A DNA stretch of 11,103 nt from the NCBI GenBank assembly GCA_030691775.1, contig JAUYDN010000200.1, forward strand, positions 1 to 11,103, written 5' to 3'. The translations under genes were made by a program, and so were the position numbers. Shown here in pieces: positions 1-6,141 of this stretch (positions are counted from its first letter, which is position 1; each line of letters begins with the position of its first letter). Source of the DNA: Dehalococcoidia bacterium. GTDB taxonomy: Bacteria; Chloroflexota; Dehalococcoidia; Dehalococcoidales; Fen-1064. The notes under the pieces were generated by a model. The model saw only the letters and a program-made list of their open reading frames with translations, was not told the DNA's origin and did not search any database.

Positions 1-449
1 AAGCCGGGGAAGAAAAGTATGATGAGGCTATAGACATATGCGGTGGATGTGCCCAGCGCAATAAGGAAGTCCATGTTCGCTCTTCTTCCCTTAATCGCCG
101 TCCAGGCCCCCTTGTAGAAGCTCCAGCCGCCCCAAATCTGCACGGGTGTGGTCAAGATGAACAGCCAGTATCCCCAGGTAAACCACGGCAGATTGGGTAT
201 CGGCGCCCAGGTCACGATGGATACCCCGGCCGCCAGAGCAAACAGAGCTACTACCCTGAGGAAGGCTATCAATAGCACCCCCGTCAGGACAACCGTGACC
301 CTGCGTTTCATGCTTTTCAGTTGTTTCTCCGGGCTGATAAATGTCTGTAGACAGTCCTGGGCGCAGAAATAGTACATCCGCCCCCCTAGTTCCGTCTTAA
401 ACGGCGTGCTCTCGTCTACTTTCATTTTGCAGATTGGGTCAATTGGCAT
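1..449 (-). CDS. copA: Heavy-metal (copper-type) P-type ATPase with N-terminal YHS-like domain, 3' truncated by window edge
   Basis: N-terminal 149 residues of a membrane cation pump that would export Cu(I) at the cost of ATP. The protein opens with a YHS-like metal site (C7 in DPICKM, then C29 and C33 in YYFCAQDC) instead of the usual CxxC HMA domain. A basic stretch (K45-R50) follows, then hydrophobic segments at about 51-74, 91-106 and 127-147. The segment G121-S141, with ANMDFLIALGTS inside it, is the typical Cu-ATPase motif after the second helix. The ATG at 449 has a GGAGG Shine-Dalgarno 7 nt upstream. The CPC motif, the DKTG phosphorylation site and the nucleotide-binding domain lie outside the window, so metal choice cannot be read directly. 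Copper is inferred from the adjacent, divergent csoR-like gene and the shared operator. Family assignment is firm; substrate is probable. Confidence 0.85.
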   Translation of the reverse strand, partial: MPIDPICKMKVDESTPFKTELGGRMYYFCAQDCLQTFISPEKQLKSMKRRVTVVLTGVLLIAFLRVVALFALAAGVSIVTWAPIPNLPWFTWGYWLFILTTPVQIWGGWSFYKGAWTAIKGRRANMDFLIALGTSTAYVYSLIILFFPG

Positions 450-519
450 AATTAACCTCCGCTAATCGTTTACTTTACGTCTATCTTATGCTTCGTAACA
501 ATCGATTACAACTTATCGT

Positions 520-543
520 ATGCCATATCCCCCCATAGGGCAT
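520..543. promoter_or_regulatory. Probable CsoR operator at the P-type ATPase promoter
   Basis: The inverted ends ATGCC (520-524) and GGCAT (539-543) enclose a C6 run followed by ATAGG. The core CCCCCCATAGGGCAT (529-543) recurs, minus one G, in front of the repressor gene at 761-774. It lies about 10 nt downstream of the ATPase -10, over the expected start of transcription, where a bound repressor would block initiation. CsoR/RcnR-family operators are known to have a G/C run flanked by inverted A/T-rich ends. Function is inferred from repetition and position. Confidence 0.62.
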
Positions 544-552
544 CTAGAATAG

Positions 553-582
553 AATATACTTTATCTTATACTGACTTGTCAA
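553..582 (-). promoter_or_regulatory. Promoter of the P-type ATPase gene
   Basis: On the minus strand a perfect -35 TTGACA (582-577) is followed after 18 nt by TATATT (558-553), five of six matches to the -10 consensus. Transcription would start near 545, giving a leader of about 100 nt before the ATG at 449. The putative repressor site 520-543 begins just after the -10. Confidence 0.6.
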
Positions 583-587
583 GTGCT

Positions 588-716
588 TGTAATGGTGAGC
601 GTATTTAACAACACACTCTGTCATTCCAGCGAAGGCTGGAATCTAGGGATGGGTCGGCGACTGGATTCCCGGGTCAAGCCCGAGAATGACAATAATAAAC
701 AACCTCTGTAATGGTG
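588..716. repeat. 10-bp direct repeats flanking the two-hairpin element
   Basis: TGTAATGGTG occurs at 588-597 and again at 707-716. The copies flank the hairpin element 620-690 at distances of 22 and 16 nt. They may be the trace of an insertion event, but they do not touch the element's ends, so a target-site duplication is only a possibility. Confidence 0.35.
620..690. repeat. Two-hairpin dispersed repeat, copy 1
   Basis: Outer ends GTCATTCC and GAGAATGAC are roughly complementary. Hairpin 1 pairs ATTCCAGC (623-630) with GCTGGAAT (635-642). Hairpin 2 pairs ATTCCCGGG (665-673) with CCCGAGAAT (679-687), with one mismatch. The same architecture recurs at 6142-6235, so this is a dispersed non-coding family (REP/MITE-like). 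It sits between two divergent promoters and might insulate them or end stray transcripts, but no U-run follows. Confidence 0.65.
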
Positions 717-720
717 TAGT

Positions 721-749
721 TTGACACCTGAAGCAATTTTCCTTACACT
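721..749 (+). promoter_or_regulatory. Promoter of the csoR-like gene
   Basis: A perfect -35 TTGACA (721-726), 17 nt spacer and -10 TACACT (744-749, four of six matches). Transcription would start near 756, inside the inverted repeat 754-778. This layout is that of an autorepressed regulator gene. Confidence 0.68.
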
Positions 750-753
750 TAGT

Positions 754-778
754 AATGATGCCCCCCATAGGCATTATT
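754..778. promoter_or_regulatory. Probable CsoR operator (autoregulatory)
   Basis: AATGATGCC (754-762) and GGCATTATT (770-778) form an inverted repeat with one mismatch around a 7-nt centre. The core CCCCCCATAGGCAT (761-774) matches the ATPase-side site except for one missing G. It overlaps the expected start of transcription of the repressor gene. Confidence 0.66.
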
Positions 779-801
779 GAAGCACAGGAGGTTCAAGGGA
801 A

Positions 802-1080
802 ATGTCTTCCTACGAAAAAGACAAGCGGGAAATTCTGGTCCGCCTGAGGAGGATGGAGGGCCAGCTCAAGGGCATTCAGAAAATGGTTGAAGAAGATAAA
901 TATTGCGTAGACATTCTCAACCAGCTCTCTTCTATCATCGCTGCCACGCAAAAGGTCTCCAATATCATTATGAAAGACCACATCAAAGGCTGTGTCCGCA
1001 ATGCCCTGGCGACAAACCAGAATAGTGACGAGCACGTGAACGAGCTGGTGGAAGTGGTGGAAAGGTTTACCCGGAAGTAA
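802..1080 (+). CDS. csoR: CsoR/RcnR-family (DUF156) copper-sensing transcriptional repressor
   Basis: A 92-residue, all-helical, metal-sensing repressor of normal family length. The opening helix has the family motif RLRRMEGQLKGIQKMVEEDK (residues 14-33). The Cu(I) ligand set known from M. tuberculosis CsoR is all present: C35 (in YCVDIL), H60 and C64 (in DHIKGC); outer residues Y34 and E81 are also kept. That set separates it from nickel/cobalt RcnR and formaldehyde FrmR relatives. The apo-protein is expected to bind DNA as a tetramer and let go on binding Cu(I). AGGAGG (786-791) lies 10 nt before the ATG. The inverted repeats at 754-778 and 520-543 are its likely sites, so it should control itself and the divergent ATPase. 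Family is certain; copper sensing is very likely from the ligands. Confidence 0.92.
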   Translation: MSSYEKDKREILVRLRRMEGQLKGIQKMVEEDKYCVDILNQLSSIIAATQKVSNIIMKDHIKGCVRNALATNQNSDEHVNELVEVVERFTRK

Positions 1081-1424
1081 GCACGCGCACGATATTGTGA
1101 GCCTCCGCCCTTAATCGGTGGTATATTACTACTCGGAGCATAAACATGTTTGCATAAGACGATTTGTGGTGGGTTACGTCCTCTCGAAATTTGAAAGCCG
1201 ACACCTCTTGAAACCGGACTAACCCACCCTACAAGATGTAATCTACTTAATGCTCTACGTAATAACCTGTTGCTGGTGCCTGCAATCCTCTTTTTACCCC
1301 CGAATCTGCAACCCAATCCCCAAGTCTAATCTCGCTCTACCGTTTTTCTCATTGAATTTTAATTTCATTTTGCAATCATAGATAGTGAAAGATTCATCGA
1401 CAAAGTACGTAAACAGAGGTAACA
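1081..1424. other. Gene-free interval between csoR and the small membrane protein
   Basis: These 344 nt contain no convincing gene on either strand. They hold the imperfect inverted repeat at 1164-1234 and an A/T-rich tract at about 1340-1385. I found no good -35/-10 pair for the next gene, no CsoR-like C6-ATAG core, and no hairpin followed by a T-run. Whether the small gene is read through from csoR or has its own promoter is unresolved. Confidence 0.5.
1164..1234. repeat. Imperfect long-spaced inverted repeat
   Basis: TTGTGGTGGGTTA (1164-1176) pairs with TAACCCACCCTACAA (1220-1234), with two extra bases in the right arm; the perfect 9-bp part is GGTGGGTTA/TAACCCACC. Arms are 43 nt apart. 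Elements with GTAGGGTGGGTTA and AACCCACC ends are common intergenic repeats in many bacteria, so this is probably a small non-coding element. Confidence 0.5.
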
Positions 1425-1646
1425 ATGGAATCGGGTACTTCGCCGCGGAAAAAGCACAACCTGCACATGATAATCATGGTGGCTTGCTGTCTGGTGCCGC
1501 TGGTGGTTATCGGGATACTCTGGGCGACCGGTGTGCGTGAAAGCTATTTGTTATACGGACTGGTCCTGATATGTCCGCTGACTCATGTACTGATGATGCT
1601 ATTCATGCGTAAGAAAGAAGGGGATGACAGCGGTCATCTTCACTGA
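1425..1646 (+). CDS. Small DUF2933-like membrane protein, possibly copper-related
   Basis: A 73-residue protein with a short basic N-terminus, a hydrophobic helix at about residues 15-34 containing MVACCLVPL, a short loop, and a second hydrophobic segment at about 42-60 that includes CPLTHVLMMLFMR. It ends in a charged, His-bearing tail (GHLH). The Cys-Pro-Leu-x-His followed by paired Met resembles DUF2933 proteins, which often sit in copper and heavy-metal resistance clusters. The Cys, His and Met residues could bind soft metals at the membrane. AGAGGT (1415-1420) lies 4 nt before the ATG. Its place after csoR and the copper ATPase fits a metal role, though a 344-nt gap separates it from csoR. 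The family call is by motif recall and the function is inferred. Confidence 0.6.
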   Translation: MESGTSPRKKHNLHMIIMVACCLVPLVVIGILWATGVRESYLLYGLVLICPLTHVLMMLFMRKKEGDDSGHLH

Positions 1647-1663
1647 GTTAGCAATCAGCTAAA

Positions 1664-1714
1664 AGCTATCAGACCCGGTTAATGTTTTTGCAAATGTTCT
1701 GAATATTGATAGCT
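1664..1714. repeat. Short inverted repeat upstream of lgt
   Basis: AGCTATCA (1664-1671) pairs with TGATAGCT (1707-1714) across a 35-nt loop, in the 102-nt gap between the small membrane gene and lgt. No T-run follows, so it is not a standard terminator. It may be a leader structure or simply chance. Confidence 0.3.
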
Positions 1715-1748
1715 GAGCAGTTTCCGATTTTTCCGGGTGGGGAGAAAT

Positions 1749-2546
1749 ATGAGCGGCATTGTTATTAACATCGACCCGATGCTTCATTTCGGGGGCATCA
1801 GCATCAACCTGTACGGCTTAGTCATCGTTGTCGCCGTCATCGTGGGGTTATCTATTACCTTACGGGAGGCGAAGCGTAAGGGTATTGTTACGGATGAAAT
1901 CTGGGGGCTGGCACCCTGGATGCTCCTCGCCGGCATCATTGGCGCTCGACTTTTCCACGTAATCGACCGCTGGGAAGAATACTCCCAGGACCTCGGGCGG
2001 ATATTTGCCATACAACAGGGCGGTCTTGCTATCTGGGGAGCTCTGCTCGGCGGGCTCATTGCCATCGCGGGATATGCACAGGTGCGTCACATCTCCCTCA
2101 GAAAGCTGTTAGATACCTTCGTACCGGGCGTGCTTGCCGCGGCGATAATCGGCAGGATTGCTTGCATTATTAACGGCGATGCTTACGGCGGGGTAACCAG
2201 CCTGCCGTGGGGTTTTATTTACCTGAATCCAGCGTCTCACATCCCCGGAGAATATTTTGGCGTCCCCACCCAGCCCTACCCGGTGTACGAAATGCTCATC
2301 AATGGCGCCATTCTTTTACTCGTCCTTAAACTCCGCCGCCACATCGCCACGGATGGCGTCATCTTCTTCATTTTTCTTTCCCTGTATTCCATCGGGCGTT
2401 TCGCATTGACCTTTTTACGGCAGGAAACTGAATTCCTGTTCGGGCTTCAACAGGCACAGGTTGTTTCCTTGCTGATATTTCTTCTTGCGGGAATTGCCAT
2501 TGTATACCTCGTCAAGCGCAGGCCGGTGACTGTGGAGGCGGTATGA
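1749..2546 (+). CDS. lgt: Prolipoprotein diacylglyceryl transferase (Lgt)
   Basis: A 265-residue polytopic membrane enzyme that moves diacylglycerol from phosphatidylglycerol to the lipobox Cys of prolipoproteins, the first step of lipoprotein maturation. Family marks run in order: NLYGL (Y22, the E. coli Tyr26 position), GARLFHVI (65-72), QGGLAIWGALLGG (90-102), GRIACIINGDAYGG (135-148), YPVYEMLING, and SIGRFALTFLRQE near the end, holding the second essential Arg. By eye against E. coli Lgt, W96 replaces catalytic His103 and C139 replaces Asn146, while R136, N142 and G147 are kept. Length is typical. The ATG at 1749 is preferred to the GTG at 1737 because the GGGGAG stretch lies just before the ATG and would be inside the longer reading. 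It overlaps the next gene by ATGA, so the two are probably translated together. Confidence 0.9.
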   Translation: MSGIVINIDPMLHFGGISINLYGLVIVVAVIVGLSITLREAKRKGIVTDEIWGLAPWMLLAGIIGARLFHVIDRWEEYSQDLGRIFAIQQGGLAIWGALLGGLIAIAGYAQVRHISLRKLLDTFVPGVLAAAIIGRIACIINGDAYGGVTSLPWGFIYLNPASHIPGEYFGVPTQPYPVYEMLINGAILLLVLKLRRHIATDGVIFFIFLSLYSIGRFALTFLRQETEFLFGLQQAQVVSLLIFLLAGIAIVYLVKRRPVTVEAV

Positions 2547-5035
2547 AAACCGGTGGAGGAAAAAAGCAGGCCGGCTCCTGCGCTCCTTCCACCCGTTCAG
2601 ATACTGATGCCCCCTGCCTTAACCGCCGGTTGCTCTTGGCGGGAGTATTTCTTATTTCCCTGAGTCTGCTTGCCCTGGAAATCACGTTTACCCGGCTCCT
2701 CTCCGTACTGCTCTATTATCACTACGTTTTCATCGTCGTTTCGCTGGCACTGCTGGGGCTGGGAGGTGGTGCCATCCTGATGCATTTCATAGGTCTGCGT
2801 AAAGTTGCATCGTCTTCGCGGTATACCCTTTTTGCGACTCTTTATACTATCTCCATTCCGGTGAGCCTCATACTGATGTTGCAAGTCCCGAACTTTACAG
2901 GCGGAGCGAACGTGTTTCCATACCTGGCTTTACTATTCATCCCGTTCTTCCTGGCGGGAGCTTTTTTTGCCGGTGTTTTCACTGCCATTCCGTCTGTCAG
3001 TTCCCGGCTTTATGCGGCGGACCTGGCAGGCGCCGCCCTTGGTTCACTGCTGGTGATATTCCTGCTCGGTAACCTGGGCGGTGTCAGCAGTGCTCTTTTG
3101 CTTGCCGTGGTAGCATCCATAGCATCAATAACGGTCACAATTGCGGTCAATGGCAGAAACTTCAAGCATCTATTGGCACCTGCGACCAGTTGTATTATCG
3201 CGGTCACCCTGTTCGCGTCCAGCGCAGGTGGGTTTTTCCTCACCGAGATTCCCACGAGGTGGTCGGAAGATAAAGAGATGTCCAAACTGGTTACCGATAG
3301 TTCCGCCGGTGCTAAAATTGTTGAGACACGATGGAGCGCCTTTGGCAGGACCGACCTGGTTTCCATTGCCAGTACTCCCGAAACAATGAACCTGTATGTC
3401 GATGGAACTGCCGGGACATCCATGTACCGCTTCAACGGTGACGCGGATAACCCAGACCCGGCGATTGCAGAGCTGAAAACTACCTTCCCGGGCTATCTGC
3501 CGTTCTCCACCCTGCGCGAGAACGAAAGGGATAATGCCCTGCTCATCGGACCCGGCGGGGGGAGGGACGTGCTCCTGGCTTTACTCGGCAATGTCCGCAA
3601 TATTACCGCCGTTGAAATCAACCGGGACCTTGTCGACATCGTGAAAGGCTATGACGAATATAACGGGGGCATCTATTCCGGAAGAGATGATGTTTCAATT
3701 GTGGTGGCAGACGGCCGTAATTTTCTGAAGCGGCATGAAGGCAAGTACGACATCATCTTTTTCAGTATCCCCGTCACCAAGACCAGCCGCAGTCTGGAAG
3801 GTTATCTATTGACAGAAAGCTTTTTATTCACCACAGAGGCTATCAGCGATTACCTCGAGCACCTGACCGACGAGGGCAGGCTGATAATTGTGGCGCACAC
3901 GCCCGGAGAGATTTTCAGGTTAATTTCGCTATCAATCGCGGCAATGGAACAGCAGGGTTTGGATGACACTGCCGCCACCAGCCGGATATATACCATCGGG
4001 GCGCATATATTTCCTACCCTGGTCGTGAAAAAGAGCCCGGTACAAAAAGCCGAGTCCGAGGCAATCCATAAATCACTGCATGAACTCGGCTATGAGCTGG
4101 CTTCATCATTCTTGCCGGTGCTCAAGGTGGAAAGTTGTCCGCCCCACGAGGTGACGCCGCCGCGCTTTGATGAATGCAACATGCTCAACGGTCCCCTGGT
4201 TGCGGTAAGCAAAGGGCTTGTGACATTTGAACAGCTGGAGGATGCACTGGCACAACAGCGTGTCGATATCAGCCCGGTAACAGATGACAGCCCTTTCTTT
4301 TATAACTTCGCCCGGGGATTGCCGGGACCTGTTACAAATGTTTTCTGGCCTTCTGTACTCGTGCTGTCTGCAGTTATCGCGGGTCCCATGGTCATAAAAC
4401 GCCGGCTAAAAGCAAATGGGTCGGGGAGAACATCCGTAAGCAGGCCTGACCTGTTCAGCTTTGCGGCGTTTTTTACGGCAATCGGCGCCGGGTTTATGCT
4501 GGTGGAAATATCGACTATCCAGAAGTTTACACTCTTCCTGGGACAACCTGTGTTATCACTATCGCTCGTGTTGTTCTCACTCCTGCTCGGGGCGGGCACA
4601 GGTAGTATGTTTAGCGGGCGGTTCAATACCAGCAAATCGATAGCATTGCTCGCCGTTGTTTCGATTTCAGTCGTCGGCCTGCTCGTGGTTTATGCCCTGT
4701 TTCTATCGCCGTTACTGGAACAATTGCTGGGACTGAGTTTGACATTACGGGTGATTACTACTTTAGTGCTTGTTGTGCCGCCTGGCTTCGCGATGGGGTT
4801 TTTCTTCCCCGCCGGCATCAGACTGCTCAAGGAGCGGGGACTGGAGCGGTACATCCCGTGGATGTGGGGCATCAACGGTATCGCATCGGTGGCAGGTTCA
4901 GCGCTAACGATGATTGCGGCCGTGAGTACGGGTTTTACGCTGGCACTACTACTGGGCGCAGGATTCTACGGAATCGTCTTCGTTATCATCGGCACACGTT
5001 TTCACAGGTTGAATGCCCGGAATGTAGCGCACTAG
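2543..5035 (+). CDS. Polytopic membrane protein with central spermidine-synthase-like SAM-binding domain
   Basis: An 830-residue three-part protein. Residues about 28-230 form a first bundle of some seven hydrophobic helices, opening with LLALEITFTRLLSVLLYYHY. Residues about 235-590 are a soluble Rossmann domain. Residues about 598-822 form a second bundle with the family signature GAGFMLVEISTIQKFTLFLG. The soluble part has glycine-rich loop LIGPGGGRD (334-342), VEINRD (357-362, acidic residue that usually holds the ribose) and VADGRN (388-393). The fold is that of spermidine synthases fused to transporter-like bundles. However, the catalytic Asp region of true aminopropyltransferases is FFSIPV (406-411) here, and the substrate-side YHE motif is absent, so polyamine synthesis is doubtful; another SAM- or dcSAM-dependent reaction is possible. 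Start is set by the ATGA overlap with lgt. Substrate unknown. Confidence 0.8.
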   Translation: MKTGGGKKQAGSCAPSTRSDTDAPCLNRRLLLAGVFLISLSLLALEITFTRLLSVLLYYHYVFIVVSLALLGLGGGAILMHFIGLRKVASSSRYTLFATLYTISIPVSLILMLQVPNFTGGANVFPYLALLFIPFFLAGAFFAGVFTAIPSVSSRLYAADLAGAALGSLLVIFLLGNLGGVSSALLLAVVASIASITVTIAVNGRNFKHLLAPATSCIIAVTLFASSAGGFFLTEIPTRWSEDKEMSKLVTDSSAGAKIVETRWSAFGRTDLVSIASTPETMNLYVDGTAGTSMYRFNGDADNPDPAIAELKTTFPGYLPFSTLRENERDNALLIGPGGGRDVLLALLGNVRNITAVEINRDLVDIVKGYDEYNGGIYSGRDDVSIVVADGRNFLKRHEGKYDIIFFSIPVTKTSRSLEGYLLTESFLFTTEAISDYLEHLTDEGRLIIVAHTPGEIFRLISLSIAAMEQQGLDDTAATSRIYTIGAHIFPTLVVKKSPVQKAESEAIHKSLHELGYELASSFLPVLKVESCPPHEVTPPRFDECNMLNGPLVAVSKGLVTFEQLEDALAQQRVDISPVTDDSPFFYNFARGLPGPVTNVFWPSVLVLSAVIAGPMVIKRRLKANGSGRTSVSRPDLFSFAAFFTAIGAGFMLVEISTIQKFTLFLGQPVLSLSLVLFSLLLGAGTGSMFSGRFNTSKSIALLAVVSISVVGLLVVYALFLSPLLEQLLGLSLTLRVITTLVLVVPPGFAMGFFFPAGIRLLKERGLERYIPWMWGINGIASVAGSALTMIAAVSTGFTLALLLGAGFYGIVFVIIGTRFHRLNARNVAH

Positions 5036-5727
5036 ACTTTTCGGCGCCGTTTCCAGGTCCGGTCCTCAAGGAAGAGTCCCAGCGCCAGCACGAACATAGT
5101 GGCAAGAATTACTCCACCTGTAATCCATAAAATCTGTTGTACCGACTTATCGTTAATCACCGTTGTCCCGCCCCAGTAACCCAACAGGGAGAGAGCTACG
5201 TACTTAAGAATCTTGCCGGGAAGACAGGCGACGAAGAATTTCCAGGCAGGGAACCGCAGACTACCCGCCGCCAGCCCGAACACATCGAACGGTAACGGGG
5301 TGGCTGAAACCACGAAAACAGTGAGAACTCCCCATTTCTGAAGCCATCCCACGGCTTTCTGGTAGTTCTTGTTGTTGCGCCAGACGCCGGAACTGCTGTA
5401 TCCTGCTACATAGGCGGTCATTTCTCCCAACGAAGCCCCTGCCGCACCTGCCAGGCCGATGAGGAACGGGTTGAAAATAGCGCCGAGAGGGACAATTACC
5501 AGTATTCCGGGCATCGGGAGGACAATGGTCGCGTTACCGGCCGCCGCAATCAGGAAAGCCCCGAGGTAGCCGTAATTACCGAGTTTTTGAATAGCGTCGC
5601 GGAAAATGAAAAGGGCTACGGAAATCCCGATTACGAACAATATCACGAGCAGGGATATATAATTTCGTTTGCACCAGTTAAGCAGTGAAGGTGCCGGGAT
5701 ATCCTTCTGAGGCTGGGGGTCGTTCAT
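5032..5727 (-). CDS. VTT/DedA-family (SNARE-associated, YqaA/TVP38-like) membrane protein
   Basis: A 231-residue inner-membrane protein. One helix lies at about 24-44. Then comes the VTT core with re-entrant-type segments: GNATIVLPMPG, the GxxxGxxxxYxxG pattern in GASLGEMTAYVAG, the turn ATPLPFDVFGLAAGSLRFP, and LPGKILKYVALSLLGYWGG. A final helix at about 200-222 precedes a basic tail ending KRRRKV. VTT proteins include lipid scramblases and DedA proteins needed for membrane homeostasis and undecaprenyl-phosphate recycling; the exact role here is unknown. The start is uncertain: the ATG at 5727 lacks a clear Shine-Dalgarno, with a TACAAT -10-like box (5741-5736) so close that the mRNA could be nearly leaderless. 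Alternatives are ATG 5745 and GTG 5793; the last would begin inside repeat DNA. The gene converges on the SAM-domain gene; both stops lie in one CTAG. Confidence 0.82.
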   Translation of the reverse strand: MNDPQPQKDIPAPSLLNWCKRNYISLLVILFVIGISVALFIFRDAIQKLGNYGYLGAFLIAAAGNATIVLPMPGILVIVPLGAIFNPFLIGLAGAAGASLGEMTAYVAGYSSSGVWRNNKNYQKAVGWLQKWGVLTVFVVSATPLPFDVFGLAAGSLRFPAWKFFVACLPGKILKYVALSLLGYWGGTTVINDKSVQQILWITGGVILATMFVLALGLFLEDRTWKRRRKV

Positions 5728-5788
5728 ATGAGGACATTGTAGCATAGTATGGTCTGGAAGGGAGCTTCCCGCGACACAACTGAAAACC

Positions 5789-5894
5789 CTCACAATTTCC
5801 CCTTCGGCAGGCTCAGGGCAAGCTCTTTACGAAGGGAGAGGATACAATTTCCCCCCTTTCGCAAAGAGCTTGCCCCGTACAAGATACGGGGGGG
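5789..5894. repeat. Nested inverted/direct repeat cluster
   Basis: Four elements are stacked here. Direct repeats ACAATTTCCCC lie at 5792 and 5844. Long inverted arms GGGCAAGCTCTTTACGAAGGG (5816-5836) pair with a near-complement at 5854-5875, differing by one substitution and one extra T. A perfect hairpin CCCCGTA (5873-5879)/TACGGGG (5885-5891) follows, running into a G7 tract. The phrase CTTCGGCAGGCTCAGG (5804-5819) resembles CTTCGTCAAGCTCAGG in the loop of the repeat at 6142-6235. The cluster lies upstream of the VTT gene and looks like non-coding mobile-type repeat debris. Short open frames here on either strand are composed of these repeats and are not called. Confidence 0.6.
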
Positions 5895-5954
5895 ACTGAA
5901 GGGAGTTTTTCCTGCATATGTTTTAGCTTCGCGGATGCCTCGGAAGGATTGAGA

Positions 5955-5983
5955 TTGTCCGCCGTATGCGTTCCTGATATACT
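5955..5983 (+). promoter_or_regulatory. Promoter of the tRNA-Glu gene
   Basis: TTGTCC (5955-5960, four of six matches), 17 nt spacer, then TATACT (5978-5983, five of six) preceded by TGA, close to an extended -10. The start would fall near 5990, a few bases before the mature tRNA end at 5994. Confidence 0.6.
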
Positions 5984-5993
5984 GAATAATTGT

Positions 5994-6069
5994 GCCCCCA
6001 TCGTCTAGAGGCCTAGGACAGCAGCCTTTCAAGCTGCCGACAGGGATTCGAATTCCCTTGGGGGCACCA
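5994..6069 (+). tRNA. tRNA-Glu (anticodon UUC)
   Basis: A 76-nt cloverleaf. Acceptor GCCCCCA (5994-6000) pairs with TGGGGGC (6059-6065). A D-arm with GTC/GAC follows. Anticodon stem GCAGC/GCTGC (6021-6025/6033-6037) carries loop CTTTCAA with anticodon TTC at 6028-6030. T-stem AGGGA/TCCCT encloses TTCGAAT (6047-6053). Discriminator A6066 and an encoded CCA (6067-6069) complete it. It decodes GAA and GAG. It stands alone between the VTT gene and the carboxyltransferase pair, next to repeats on both sides. No terminator hairpin with a T-run is seen after it. Confidence 0.95.
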
Positions 6070-6141
6070 CCCTATAAAATTCTAAGACCAAATTCTCTCG
6101 TTGTCATTGCTACGAAAATAGCGGAGCCCCCCCCAAAAAAA

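Noticed and set aside
148..372. Plus-strand open frame of 74 codons
   Set aside because: It is antisense to the P-type ATPase N-terminus, which has clear family motifs and a strong ribosome site.
876..1316. Minus-strand open frame of 146 codons
   Set aside because: It overlaps csoR in antisense and crosses an inverted repeat; it has no recognisable protein features.
1737..1748. GTG start for lgt, 4 codons longer
   Set aside because: The GGGGAG ribosome site belongs to the ATG at 1749 and would lie within the longer reading.
5728..5793. N-terminal extension of the VTT protein to GTG 5793
   Set aside because: The extra residues are not membrane-protein-like, and the start would lie at the edge of repeat DNA.
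5790..6032. Minus-strand open frames between the VTT gene and the tRNA
   Set aside because: They consist of repeat sequence, and the longest runs antisense into the tRNA.
5994..6069. tRNA-Glu as an integration (att) site
   Set aside because: No integrase gene and no duplicated tRNA 3' end were seen in the window.
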